DNA of 64,000 bases from JADJPO01 sp963825645 (GTDB taxonomy: Bacteria > Actinomycetota > Actinomycetes > Actinomycetales > Kineosporiaceae). A model generated the notes under the pieces. The model did not search any database. It was not told the DNA's origin and saw only the letters and a list, made by a program, of their open reading frames with translations. Location: contig CAWGTT010000003.1 in NCBI GenBank assembly GCA_963825645.1, positions 310,001 through 374,000 on the forward strand, read 5' to 3'. Made by a program: the position numbers and the translations under genes. Positions 43,805 through 53,237 of the stretch are shown here, piece after piece; the first letter of the stretch is position 1; each line of letters starts with the position of its first letter.

Positions 43805-45947
43805 CGACCTGGCCCCGCCTGCCCCTGGCCCGGCGGAGCGAGACCGTGACGATGCCACCCGGCTGCAGCGGCTGCTGCGCCCGCGCAGCCTGGCGCTGAT
43901 CGGTGGTGCCGTCGAATGTGGCCGGGTGGCCCGGCAGAACCGGGCGCTGGGCTTCGAGGGGCCGATCTGGCCGGTGCACCCGAGCGCCCAGCAGATCGCC
44001 GGTGAGCCGGCACTGCGCAGGGTCGCCGACCTGCCCGAGCCGCCGGACGCCGCGTTCGTCGCCGTCCCCGCCGCCGCCTGCGCGTCCGTGATCGCCGATC
44101 TGGCGGCCATCGGCTGCGGTGGCGCCGTGGTCTACAGCTCGGGGTTCGCCGAGCTGGGCGAGGACGGCGCCGCTGCCCAGCTCGGCCTGGTGCAGGCCGC
44201 AGGGTCGATGCCGATGGTCGGCCCGAACTGCTACGGCCTGGTCAACTACGCCGACCGGGTGCTGCTGTGGCCGGATGAGCACGGCGGGAGCCCGCTGTCC
44301 CCCGGACGTCGCGGCGTCGCCCTGGTCTCGCAGTCCTCCTCGCTCGCCGTCAGCCTGACCATGGTGCGCACCGGACTCCCGTTGGCATCGGTGGTGGCCG
44401 TCGGCAACGGCGCGCAGACCACAGTGACGCAGCTGGCGCTGGCGCAGCTGAGCGCCGACAACGTCAGCGCGGTGGGGTTGTTGTTGGAGTCGATCGCCGA
44501 CATTCGCGGGATCGAACAGCTGGGCCGGGCTTCGAGGGCTCTCGGGGTACCGGTGGTGGCACTGCTGCTCGGTCGCAGCGAACCTGCCCAGCAGGCAGTG
44601 CGGACCCACACAGCGTCACTGGCCTGCACCCCGGCGATCTCCGCGGGCTTCCTGCAGCGCAACGGGATCGGCCAGGTCACCAGCCTCGATGGACTGCTCG
44701 GCGCCCTGTGCCTGCTGCACTGCGGTGGACCACTGGGCGGCACCGCCTTGACCTCGCTGAGCTGTTCGGGCGGTGAGGCCGCGCTCATCGCCGACGCCGT
44801 CGACGGCAGCCGGGCACATTTCCCGCCGCTGACCGCAACCCAGCACGCCGAGCTGTCGGTCGCGCTGGGCCCGCGCGTTCCGTTGTCGAACCCGCTCGAC
44901 TACCACACCTACGTCTGGGCCGACATCGAGGCGATGGAGGTAGCGTTCACGGCGATGCTGCGTGGCCCGGCCGACCTGAACCTGCTGTTCGCCGACGTGC
45001 CCCGGATCGACCGGTGCTCCAGCGCCGACTACCTGGCCGCGATCACCGCCTTTGAGGGGGCGCTCGCCGCAACAGGTGCCCGAGGGGCTCTGGTGGCCGC
45101 GGTGGCGGCCAACCTGACCGGTGAGCCGGCGACCACGCTCGTCGAACGGGGGGTGCCGGTTCTGGCGCCGCCGTCGGTGATGGTCGAGGCGGTCGAGGCC
45201 GCTGCGACGATCGGCACCTCGTGGGCCACCGCGGTCCAGGAGCCGGTATCCGGCCCACGTTCGGATACGGGGAGCCTGGTCGCGCTGGCCGAGGCGGACG
45301 GCAAGAGCCTGCTGCGCGCCGGCGGAATCGCGGTGCCGGCCGGGGCGCAGTGCCGAACCGCCGAGGAGGCCGTTCGGGTGGCCTCCGGCCTCGACGGCGC
45401 TCTGATCGTGGTCAAGGGTCAGGGCAGCGCGCACAAGAGCGACGACGACGCCGTCCGGCTGGGGCTGCGGGGCGTGGACGCCGTTCGCGCGGCCGCGCAG
45501 GAGCTGTTGACCCGCTGCCCGACGGTGCTGGTCGAGCAGCAGGTCGGCGACGCCGTCGCCGAGATCCTGGTGGGCGTGCACGACGACCCGGTCGTCGGCG
45601 CGGTGCTCACCGTGGGCGCAGGTGGGGTGGCCACCGAACTGCTGGACGACGTGCGACACCTGGTGCTGCCGGTCGGTGCCGACAAGGTGCGCCAGGCGCT
45701 GCTCCAGCTGCGCTGCGCAGGGCTGCTGACAGGCCACCGTGGGCGGCCCGCCGGCGATCTGGACGCCTTGGTGGCAGTGGCCCAGGCGGTGGCTGGGCTG
45801 GCGACGAGCCGGCGAGAGGTGGTCTCGATCGAGGTGAACCCGGTGCTGGTCACGCCGGACTCGGCCGTGGCGGTCGACGCGCTGGTGGTCTGCCTCGACG
45901 GGTGGGCCGGCGATCGGGACTCGACGGAGCAGGAGCACCATGGCTGA
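43797..45947 (+). CDS. ADP-forming acyl-CoA synthetase (NDP-forming acetyl-CoA synthetase family)
   Basis: Fused alpha-beta protein of 716 aa. A CoA-binding Rossmann domain (about 25-150) has RSLALIGGAVE and VGPNCYGLVN. The succinyl-CoA ligase-like domain follows; His271 in RTHTASLAC is the likely phosphohistidine. The C-terminal ATP-grasp domain (about 500-705) shows ALIVVKGQGSAHKSDDDAVRLG and GAVLTVGAGGVATEL. In this operon it probably makes the CoA ester of gamma-butyrobetaine or carnitine, a job done in E. coli by CaiC (AMP-forming) and CaiB. It overlaps the neighbours by 8 bp on each side. The substrate is inferred. Confidence 0.85.
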   Translation: MADDLAPPAPGPAERDRDDATRLQRLLRPRSLALIGGAVECGRVARQNRALGFEGPIWPVHPSAQQIAGEPALRRVADLPEPPDAAFVAVPAAACASVIADLAAIGCGGAVVYSSGFAELGEDGAAAQLGLVQAAGSMPMVGPNCYGLVNYADRVLLWPDEHGGSPLSPGRRGVALVSQSSSLAVSLTMVRTGLPLASVVAVGNGAQTTVTQLALAQLSADNVSAVGLLLESIADIRGIEQLGRASRALGVPVVALLLGRSEPAQQAVRTHTASLACTPAISAGFLQRNGIGQVTSLDGLLGALCLLHCGGPLGGTALTSLSCSGGEAALIADAVDGSRAHFPPLTATQHAELSVALGPRVPLSNPLDYHTYVWADIEAMEVAFTAMLRGPADLNLLFADVPRIDRCSSADYLAAITAFEGALAATGARGALVAAVAANLTGEPATTLVERGVPVLAPPSVMVEAVEAAATIGTSWATAVQEPVSGPRSDTGSLVALAEADGKSLLRAGGIAVPAGAQCRTAEEAVRVASGLDGALIVVKGQGSAHKSDDDAVRLGLRGVDAVRAAAQELLTRCPTVLVEQQVGDAVAEILVGVHDDPVVGAVLTVGAGGVATELLDDVRHLVLPVGADKVRQALLQLRCAGLLTGHRGRPAGDLDALVAVAQAVAGLATSRREVVSIEVNPVLVTPDSAVAVDALVVCLDGWAGDRDSTEQEHHG

Positions 45948-46728
45948 ACGCGACGCCGTCCGCACACGGAGGCTGGGGACCGTGCTGGAGGTGACGCTGC
46001 GGCGCCCGCCGGCGAACGCCATCGACCTGGCCACCTCGCGGGCGATGGGGGCGGTGTTCGCCTCCTTCCGCGACGATCCCGACCTGCGCGTGGCGGTGCT
46101 GCGCTCAGCCGGCGAGCGGTTCTTCTGCGCCGGCTGGGACCTCAAGTCGGCCGCGGCCGGCGACGCCGTGGACGGCGACTACGGCGTGGGGGGATTCGGT
46201 GGCCTGCAGACGCTTCCCGGGCTGAACAAGCCGGTGATCGCCATGGTCGAGGGAATGGCGGTCGGCGGCGGGTTCGAACTGGCGTTGTCCTGCGATCTGA
46301 TCTACGCGGCGCAGACGGCCTCGTTCGCTCTGCCCGAGATCGCCGCCGGCACCCTGGCCGACGCTGCCACCCTGCGCCTGCCGGAACGGATTCCCTACCA
46401 CGTCGCGATGGAGCTGCTGCTGACCGGTCGGTGGATGGACGCCGCCGAGGCACAGCGCTGGGGTCTGGTGAACGAGGTGCACCCGTCGGCGGCGCTGCAG
46501 GCGCGGGTGCTCGAGGTCGCGCAGCGTCTGGCCGCCGGGCCGCCGCTCGTCTTCGCAGCGATCAAGGAGGTGCAGCGCGAGGGCAGCCGGTTGCCCTTCA
46601 TCGAAGCAATGCGCCGGGTGGCGAACGGCGAGTTCCCCACCGTGGCAGCTCTGTACGCCTCTCACGACCAGCTCGAGGGCGCCCGGGCATTCGCCGAGAA
46701 GCGCCCTCCGGTGTGGACGGGTCGTTGA
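45940..46728 (+). CDS. CaiD-like enoyl-CoA hydratase, probable crotonobetainyl-CoA hydratase
   Basis: Crotonase-fold protein of 262 aa that strongly resembles E. coli CaiD as I remember it. Shared blocks are PANAID, FRDDPxLRVA, FFxAGWDLKxAA, GGGFELAL, ASFALPE and the ending AFAEKRxPVWxGR. Glu113 and Glu133 fall where CaiD has its two catalytic Glu residues. The predicted reaction is hydration of crotonobetainyl-CoA to L-carnitinyl-CoA. This is the best single piece of evidence for a carnitine role of the whole operon. ATG 45940 overlaps the ligase stop by 8 bp. It is the last gene of the operon. Confidence 0.9.
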   Translation: MAERDAVRTRRLGTVLEVTLRRPPANAIDLATSRAMGAVFASFRDDPDLRVAVLRSAGERFFCAGWDLKSAAAGDAVDGDYGVGGFGGLQTLPGLNKPVIAMVEGMAVGGGFELALSCDLIYAAQTASFALPEIAAGTLADAATLRLPERIPYHVAMELLLTGRWMDAAEAQRWGLVNEVHPSAALQARVLEVAQRLAAGPPLVFAAIKEVQREGSRLPFIEAMRRVANGEFPTVAALYASHDQLEGARAFAEKRPPVWTGR

Positions 46729-46813
46729 GATCGACGGGGCCGTGCCACCGACCATCACCGAGGCGAGCTCGCATCGCGGCAGCGAGCCGAGCTCGAGGCG
46801 GTGTCGGGCGCGC

Positions 46814-48883
46814 TCACCCGATGTCGCGCGGGTCGACCTGCACCCGCACCACGGCACGCTCCTTGCGCGCACTGCGAACGGCGAGGACCGCGTGCAGTTC
46901 GCCGGCCAGGTCGGCCAGGGCCTCCGCCGGCACCCGCAGCACCATGCGCACCGGGTCGGGGTCGAGGTCGAAGCCCTCGTCGACGTCGACCCGCGGCCCG
47001 GTGACCGGGCGCGGCACCAGGGTCGGGCCGAGTACCTCAACGCCGTCCGGCAGCGTGGCCTGGCGCAGCAGCGCACCCACGGCTGCCGGGTCGCCGACCA
47101 GGCTCACCGTCGACAGCGCGGGGGGTAGACGGGCCTCGGCCCGTTGGGTGAGCTCGTGGCGGGCGAAGCCGGCGGCATCGAGGCGTACCAGGGCCTGCAC
47201 GGCCGGCGCGGAGGCCGTCGCGCTCACGACCACCACCCCGCCGGACGGGGCCGGCCGCACCAACGCGGCCGCCGAGAGCCAGCGCCGCAGCGCCTCCTCG
47301 CCGGCCCGCAGGTCGGGTCGGGAGAGCAGCAGGTCGCCGTCGAGCAGTACCGCGGCGGCGTAACCGTTCTCGGCCGCCGGCTCGACCCCGGAAGTCGCCA
47401 TCACGATGGCCGGCCGGGCACCGACACGTGGCACGTGGTCTGGGCGCGCGACCAGCACCCGGGCCCCTGGGAAGGCCCGGCCCAGCTCCTCGGCGCTGCG
47501 CTGTACGCCGACCCGGCTGGCACGCAGCACCCCGCCACCGCAGTGCGGGCACGACCACTGCACCAGGCCCCGCCCACACCAGCCGCAGCTCCTGGTGCCG
47601 TCTGCGGCGGACTGCACCGGGCCGGCGCAGCTCGGGCACCGCGCGGGACGGCGGCAGCCCTGGCACACCATCGCCGGCAGGTAGCCCGATCGCGGCACCT
47701 GCACGAGCACGGGGCCGAGGGTGAGCCCCTGGTGGATGGTCTGCCAGGCTCCCGGAGTGAGCCCCCAGCGCGAGACCGACGAGCCCTCGGGCCGGGGGCC
47801 ACCCGCGTCGTCCGAGGTGACCACCCGCGCCCAGCTCGAGCGGCGGACCTCCCGGTCGGCCTCGATGAGCCGCGCCCAGCCCTGCTCGACCCAGCGGACG
47901 GCGTCGACGCTGACCGCCCAGCCGCCGACGAGCATGGCGGCCGAGTCGAGCTCGGCCCGCAGTCGCAACACCTCGCGACTGTGCGGGTAGGGGGCCCGCG
48001 GCTCGGCATGGGAGTCGTCGCCGTCGTCCCAGACGGCGACCAGGCCCAAGTCGGCGACCGGTGCGAACGCCGCGGACCTGGTGCCGATAGCCAGACGCAC
48101 CTCACCGCGCAGGCAGGCCAGGAACGCCCGGTACCGAGCCGGCGGACCGAGGTCGGCCTCGAGCCGGGCATGCCGCCCCGGACCCATGCGGGCCAGGACC
48201 GCCTGCTCCATCACGTCCACGTCGCGACGGTCCGGCAGCACCACGACGGCGCCACGACCGGCGTCCAGGACGGCGGCCGCCGCCTCGGCGATCGCCTCGG
48301 CCCAATGCCGGCTACCGGCGAGAGCCGCCCACACCGCTCGTGGCGCCTCGCCCCGGCCCAGCCGGGCCAGGAAGGCCGGACCCGCCGGGTAGCGGGCCCA
48401 GCTCACGCGGCCGTCGGGGGCGTCCGGAGGCCTCGGCGCCGACCGCGGTGTCGATGACAACTGGGGCAGGTTCGCCGCGACCGGCCGGACGTCAGGCCCT
48501 GCTGGTTCGGGCCCTGCTGGGTCAGGCCCTGCTGGGTCAGGCTCTGCTGGTTTAGGCCCTGCCCGTTCGGCCCCGGCATGCCGAGGCGGGACGGCGAGCC
48601 GCAACACGTCGCTCAGGGTGCCGGCGTAGCGGTCGGCCACGGCTCTGGCCAGCCGCAGGACCGGTGGGGTGAGCACCGGCTCGGGCGAGACCACCCGGCG
48701 CAGGGGAGTCAACGGACCCACGTGATCGCTTGCGGCTCGGCGTTCGACGACGAAGGCATCGACGTCCTTGCCGGCGAACCGGACTCGCACTCGTACACCC
48801 GGGACGGCGACGGACGACATCGCCGTGGGGACGACGTAGTCGAACGCCCGGTCCAGGTGTGGCAGCGGGGTATCGACCACCAC
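46814..48883 (-). CDS. priA: Primosomal protein N' (PriA), actinobacterial form without helicase motifs
   Basis: Replication-restart protein of about 689 aa. The N-terminal DNA-binding domain has ARVVVDTPLPHLDRAFDYVVP and VPGVRVRVRFAGKDVDAFV. The zinc-binding cysteines CQGC, CPSC, CGWC and CPHC are present near residues 405-450, and the C-terminal domain ends VVRVQVDPRDIG. The Walker A loop GxTGSGKT of E. coli PriA is absent, and VWDDGDDSH stands at the DEEH position. Actinobacterial PriA proteins are known to lack these, so helicase activity is not expected. A Pro-Ala-Gly-Pro repeat lies after the N-terminal domain. GTG 48883 is a guess; translation may begin further upstream. Confidence 0.88.
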   Translation of the reverse strand: MVVDTPLPHLDRAFDYVVPTAMSSVAVPGVRVRVRFAGKDVDAFVVERRAASDHVGPLTPLRRVVSPEPVLTPPVLRLARAVADRYAGTLSDVLRLAVPPRHAGAERAGPKPAEPDPAGPDPAGPEPAGPDVRPVAANLPQLSSTPRSAPRPPDAPDGRVSWARYPAGPAFLARLGRGEAPRAVWAALAGSRHWAEAIAEAAAAVLDAGRGAVVVLPDRRDVDVMEQAVLARMGPGRHARLEADLGPPARYRAFLACLRGEVRLAIGTRSAAFAPVADLGLVAVWDDGDDSHAEPRAPYPHSREVLRLRAELDSAAMLVGGWAVSVDAVRWVEQGWARLIEADREVRRSSWARVVTSDDAGGPRPEGSSVSRWGLTPGAWQTIHQGLTLGPVLVQVPRSGYLPAMVCQGCRRPARCPSCAGPVQSAADGTRSCGWCGRGLVQWSCPHCGGGVLRASRVGVQRSAEELGRAFPGARVLVARPDHVPRVGARPAIVMATSGVEPAAENGYAAAVLLDGDLLLSRPDLRAGEEALRRWLSAAALVRPAPSGGVVVVSATASAPAVQALVRLDAAGFARHELTQRAEARLPPALSTVSLVGDPAAVGALLRQATLPDGVEVLGPTLVPRPVTGPRVDVDEGFDLDPDPVRMVLRVPAEALADLAGELHAVLAVRSARKERAVVRVQVDPRDIG
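48495..48569 (-). repeat. Five 15-bp tandem repeats within priA
   Basis: Units of the type GGCCCTGCTGGGTCA (plus strand) occur five times, two of them identical. They encode a Pro-Ala-Glu/Gly-Pro-Asp/Glu five-residue repeat in the linker after the PriA N-terminal domain. Slippage would change linker length in frame. Confidence 0.85.
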
Positions 48884-48986
48884 CCGGGCGACCGGGAGCG
48901 CGCCAGCCTCTGGCGAGCCCGTGTTCGGCGAGCCCGTGTCAGGTGAGCCCCGGTCCGCGCCCCTGCCCGGCGATCCCGCCGGCTGT

Positions 48987-49010
48987 TTCGATGTCAGCTG
49001 ACGTTCGATG

Positions 49011-49020
<10 letters not shown>
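48987..49020 (-). repeat. Perfect 17-bp direct repeat spanning the metK stop, each copy with a 10-bp palindrome
   Basis: TTCGATGTCAGCTGACG occurs at 48987-49003 and again at 49004-49020. Each copy contains the perfect palindrome GTCAGCTGAC. The metK TGA lies inside the second copy. It is either a recent tandem duplication or a pair of binding sites ahead of priA. Confidence 0.9.
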
Positions 49021-50216
<1,196 letters not shown>

Positions 50217-50387
50217 GATGCTCCTGTAGGGGTGCAGCGGCTGCTGGCTGGGCCGGGCCGGTGCGGCGCGGCGCGACGTCAACTGTACCGACGCCGGACG
50301 GTCTCTTCGGCCGCCCGGGCGAGATGGCCACCCGGTCGGCCCGCGGCCGGTCGGCCGGTCCCCTGGGCCGCAACTGATCGGGGCGGC

Positions 50388-51731
50388 TCAGGCTCGCAGG
50401 ACCGGCGGCGGCTCGTGCCGACGACGGCACCAGTCCAGGACCGCGTCCCAGACCGCGTCGGAGACGTCGTCCTTGCTGCCCGCCGGGACGTCGAGCCGTC
50501 CGCCCCGAGCGTCGAGGATGGTGATCTCGGTGTCGTCGCGCCCGAACACCTTGCCGGCCGAGACGTCGTTGACGACCAGCAGGTCGCAGCCCTTGCGGGT
50601 CAGCTTGGCCCGCGCGTGGGAGAGCACGTCGCCGTCCGCGTCACCGGTCTCGGCGGCGAAACCGACGATGACCTGGTCCACGAGACGCACGGCGCCCCCC
50701 GCCGGAGAGGACGCAGCCTCGCGCCGGATGGCGACCAGCTCGGTGAGGACGTCGGGGTTGCGCACCAGAGCAACGTTCGGCGCGCCGCCCCGGGCGTTTT
50801 TCTTGATCTTGTGGTCGGCCACCTCGGCGGGCCGGAAGTCGGCCACCGCGGCGGCCATCGCCAGGACGTCGCAGCGAGTGGCGGCGTCGAGCATCGCCTC
50901 GCGCAGCTCCCGCGCCGTCTCGACCTCGATGACGTCGACCCCGGCCGGGACGGGCAGGCTCACGTTCGCCGAGATCAGCTCCACCCGGGCACCCCGGGCG
51001 ACGGCGGCGCCAGCAAGTGCATAGCCTTGCCGGCCCGAGGACCGGTTTCCGAGGTAGCGGACCGGGTCGAGCGGCTCGCGGGTACCACCCGCCGAGATCG
51101 CCACCCGCACCCCGGCCAGGTCGGCCACCTCGGCCAGGTCGAAGGCCCGGGCGACGGAGTCGGACGAGCCCGGATGCCGGCCGGCTCGGCGCAGTAGCCG
51201 CACGGCGGCGTGGGCGATGGCCTCCGGCTCGGGCAGCCGGCCGGGACCGGTGTCGGCGCCGGTCAGCCGACCGGAGTCGGGGTCGAGGACGACGACGCCG
51301 CGCTCGCGCAGGGTGGCCACGTTGGCCCGGGTGGCCGGGTGCTCCCACATCTCGGTGTGCATGGCCGGAGCCATCAGCACCGGGCATCGAGCGGTGAGCA
51401 GAGTTGAGGTGAGAAGGTCGTCGGCCTGGCCGTGGGCCGCCCGGGCGAGCAGGTCGGCGGTGGCGGGGGCGACGACGACCAGCTCGGCCTCCCGGCCGAG
51501 ACGCACGTGCGGTACGTCGTGCACGCTGTCGAAGACGCTGACCGCGACAGGACGCCCGGACAGCGCGGCCCAGGTGGCCTCACCGACGAACTCGAGGGCT
51601 GCCATGGTCGGCACGACGGTGACGTCATGGCCGGTCTCGGTGAGCCGGCGGAGCAGGCTGCACGCCTTGTAGGCGGCGATCCCGCCGCTGACCCCGAGCA
51701 CGACGCGCGGGCGCGCGCCGGCTGGGGTCAC
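50388..51731 (-). CDS. coaBC: Bifunctional phosphopantothenoylcysteine decarboxylase / phosphopantothenate-cysteine ligase
   Basis: Two steps of coenzyme A synthesis in 447 aa. The N-terminal flavin-dependent CoaC domain (about 1-185) has VLGVSGGIAAYKA, APATADLLARAAHG and APAMHTEMWEHPAT with the catalytic His. The C-terminal CoaB ligase domain has ISAGGTREPLDPVRYLGNRSSGRQG in two conserved parts, MAAAVADFRP and the dimer strand KIKKN. GTG 51731 starts only 1 nt after the rpoZ stop, so the two are coupled. The gene is part of the mihF-gmk-rpoZ-coaBC-metK block. Confidence 0.96.
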   Translation of the reverse strand: MTPAGARPRVVLGVSGGIAAYKACSLLRRLTETGHDVTVVPTMAALEFVGEATWAALSGRPVAVSVFDSVHDVPHVRLGREAELVVVAPATADLLARAAHGQADDLLTSTLLTARCPVLMAPAMHTEMWEHPATRANVATLRERGVVVLDPDSGRLTGADTGPGRLPEPEAIAHAAVRLLRRAGRHPGSSDSVARAFDLAEVADLAGVRVAISAGGTREPLDPVRYLGNRSSGRQGYALAGAAVARGARVELISANVSLPVPAGVDVIEVETARELREAMLDAATRCDVLAMAAAVADFRPAEVADHKIKKNARGGAPNVALVRNPDVLTELVAIRREAASSPAGGAVRLVDQVIVGFAAETGDADGDVLSHARAKLTRKGCDLLVVNDVSAGKVFGRDDTEITILDARGGRLDVPAGSKDDVSDAVWDAVLDWCRRRHEPPPVLRA

Positions 51732-51732
51732 C

Positions 51733-51996
51733 TCACGCCTCGGTGGGCTCGGCGACGAGCAGGCCCTCGTTGATCTCGCGGAGGGCCACCGACAGCGGCT
51801 TCTCCTGCACGTGGGTCTCGACGAGTGGTCCGACGTACTCGAGCAGGCCCTCACCGAGCTGGGAGTAGTAGGCGTTGATCTGGCGGGCCCGCTTCGCAGC
51901 GTAGATCACCAGCGCGTACTTGGAATCCGCGGCCTGCAGCAGGTCGTCGATCGGCGGGTTGGTGATGCCCTCGGGGGCAGCGATGGTTCCGGACAC
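51733..51996 (-). CDS. rpoZ: RNA polymerase omega subunit
   Basis: Small RNA polymerase subunit (87 aa) that helps assemble and hold the beta-prime subunit. The core family segment is PPIDDLLQAADSKYALVIYAAKRARQIN (residues 14-41), followed by the actinobacterial C-terminal part EKPLSVALREINEGLL. GTG 51996 follows a GGAG site. It sits between gmk and coaBC, the standard actinobacterial order. Nothing unusual is seen. Confidence 0.96.
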   Translation of the reverse strand: MSGTIAAPEGITNPPIDDLLQAADSKYALVIYAAKRARQINAYYSQLGEGLLEYVGPLVETHVQEKPLSVALREINEGLLVAEPTEA

Positions 51997-52041
51997 GCAG
52001 TGTCTCCTCGATCGTGGGGCCGGCTCGGCCCGGGTGTGATC

Positions 52042-52722
52042 TCAGTCCGGCCCGGCTCGATGGTCGGTCATCGTGACCGACCCCGGGGTGGGCGCCACCG
52101 GGCGCAGTCCCATGCATTCTACGAGGTGATCGGTGGCTCGGTGCACATCGTCGTTGACGATGGTCACGTCGAACTCGCGTTCGGCGGCCAGCTCCTCACG
52201 GGCGGTCTCCAGCCGCCGGGACCGCTCGGCGGCGTCCTCGGTCCCCCGACCCACCAGTCGCCGGACCAGCTCATCCCAGGACGGCGGGGCCAGGAACACG
52301 AACAGCGCCTCGGGCATCCGCGCCCGGACCTGGCGAGCGCCCTTGAGGTCGATCTCGAGCAGCGCCGACCGGCCCGACTCCAGTGCCTCGAGCACCGGAC
52401 GCAGCGGGGTGCCGTAGCGGTGACGACCGTGCACGACAGCCCACTCGAGCATGTCGCCCTCGGCGACCATGCGATCGAAGTCCGCCTCGGAGACGAAGTG
52501 GTAGTGCCGGCCCTCCTGCTCCCCCGGGCGCCGCGGACGGGTGGTCGTCGATACCGACAGCCAGATCTGCGGGTAACGCTCCCGAATGTCGGTCGAGACG
52601 GTGCCCTTGCCGACCGCGGTCGGTCCGGCGAGCACCGTCAGCCGGGCACGCCGCCCTCGCTGGGGCATTTCGGGCACTGCCCGGCCGTTGCCTCCGGCTC
52701 CCCCAGAACGACGGTTGCCCAC
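52042..52722 (-). CDS. gmk: Guanylate kinase
   Basis: Phosphorylates GMP to GDP. It is 226 aa. The P-loop is GPTAVGKGT at about residues 33-41; here the loop has Ala and Val where many have Ser and Gly. The GMP-binding segment is STTTRPRRPGEQEGRHYHFVS, split by its usual Arg and Tyr residues, followed by EWAVVHGRHRYGTP and ALLEIDLKGARQV. GTG 52722 gives a Gly/Arg-rich N-terminal extension of about 25 residues; translation may start later. It lies 9 bp behind mihF. Confidence 0.95.
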   Translation of the reverse strand: MGNRRSGGAGGNGRAVPEMPQRGRRARLTVLAGPTAVGKGTVSTDIRERYPQIWLSVSTTTRPRRPGEQEGRHYHFVSEADFDRMVAEGDMLEWAVVHGRHRYGTPLRPVLEALESGRSALLEIDLKGARQVRARMPEALFVFLAPPSWDELVRRLVGRGTEDAAERSRRLETAREELAAEREFDVTIVNDDVHRATDHLVECMGLRPVAPTPGSVTMTDHRAGPD

Positions 52723-52731
52723 GAGGGCGGA

Positions 52732-53046
52732 TCAGCGGGTGAAGCGCTCGATGAGCGCAGCGATCTGGTTCGAGCCCAGCCCCCGCACTCGCCGGGATTC
52801 CGAGATGCCGATCTCCTCCATGATCTGGCGGGCGCGCACCTTGCCGACGCCGGGCAAGGCCTCGAGAAGGGCGGAGACCTTCATCTTGCCGACCACCTCG
52901 TTGGCCTGACCTTCCTTGATCACGTCGCCGAGGGAGCCCTGTGAGTACTTGAGGCGGTTCTTCACCTCGGCCCGAGCGCGGCGGGCGGCGGCGGCCTTCT
53001 CCAGCGCAGCGGCGCGCTGCTCGGGGGTGAGTGGGGGCAGTGGCAC
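52732..53046 (-). CDS. mihF: Actinobacterial integration host factor
   Basis: Nucleoid-associated DNA-binding protein of 104 aa. It is unrelated in fold to proteobacterial IHF and has a helix-two-turn-helix at the C-terminus. The segment LEALPGVGKVRARQIMEEIGI and RRVRGLGSNQIAALIERF are the DNA-contacting H2TH-type parts. The N-terminal helix is Ala/Arg-rich. GTG 53046 follows GAGGTGA. In actinobacteria pyrF normally lies immediately upstream; here two plus-strand genes separate the pair. Confidence 0.95.
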   Translation of the reverse strand: MPLPPLTPEQRAAALEKAAAARRARAEVKNRLKYSQGSLGDVIKEGQANEVVGKMKVSALLEALPGVGKVRARQIMEEIGISESRRVRGLGSNQIAALIERFTR

Positions 53047-53224
53047 GGGTCACCTCGGTCGATCATGGTCCGTCATAGAGATCGCAGGGCTCGAACCTAC
53101 CCACTGGCGCCGGTCACGAGCAATGCTGACGCCGTCACGCTCCGCCGTATAATCGCTACGGAGGCCACTCCGATCGGCCGCGCGAGCCGCACCCGCCGGG
53201 CGTCGCCCGCGCGGTCGCGCTGGG

Positions 53225-53230
53225 TAGCGT
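53225..53230 (+). promoter_or_regulatory. -10 element TAGCGT of the alcohol dehydrogenase gene
   Basis: TAGCGT lies 7 nt before ATG 53238, consistent with leaderless transcription. The same hexamer with the same spacing precedes the HNH gene at 54430. Confidence 0.5.
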
Positions 53231-53237
53231 GCCGTTC

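Noticed and set aside
46729..46813. Possible terminator between the hydratase gene and priA
   Set aside because: Several GAGCTC-type short palindromes occur, but no stem long enough or well placed to call a terminator.
50217..50387. Possible SAM riboswitch upstream of metK
   Set aside because: The 171-bp gap has no block resembling the known SAM aptamers; only generic GC-rich hairpins are seen.
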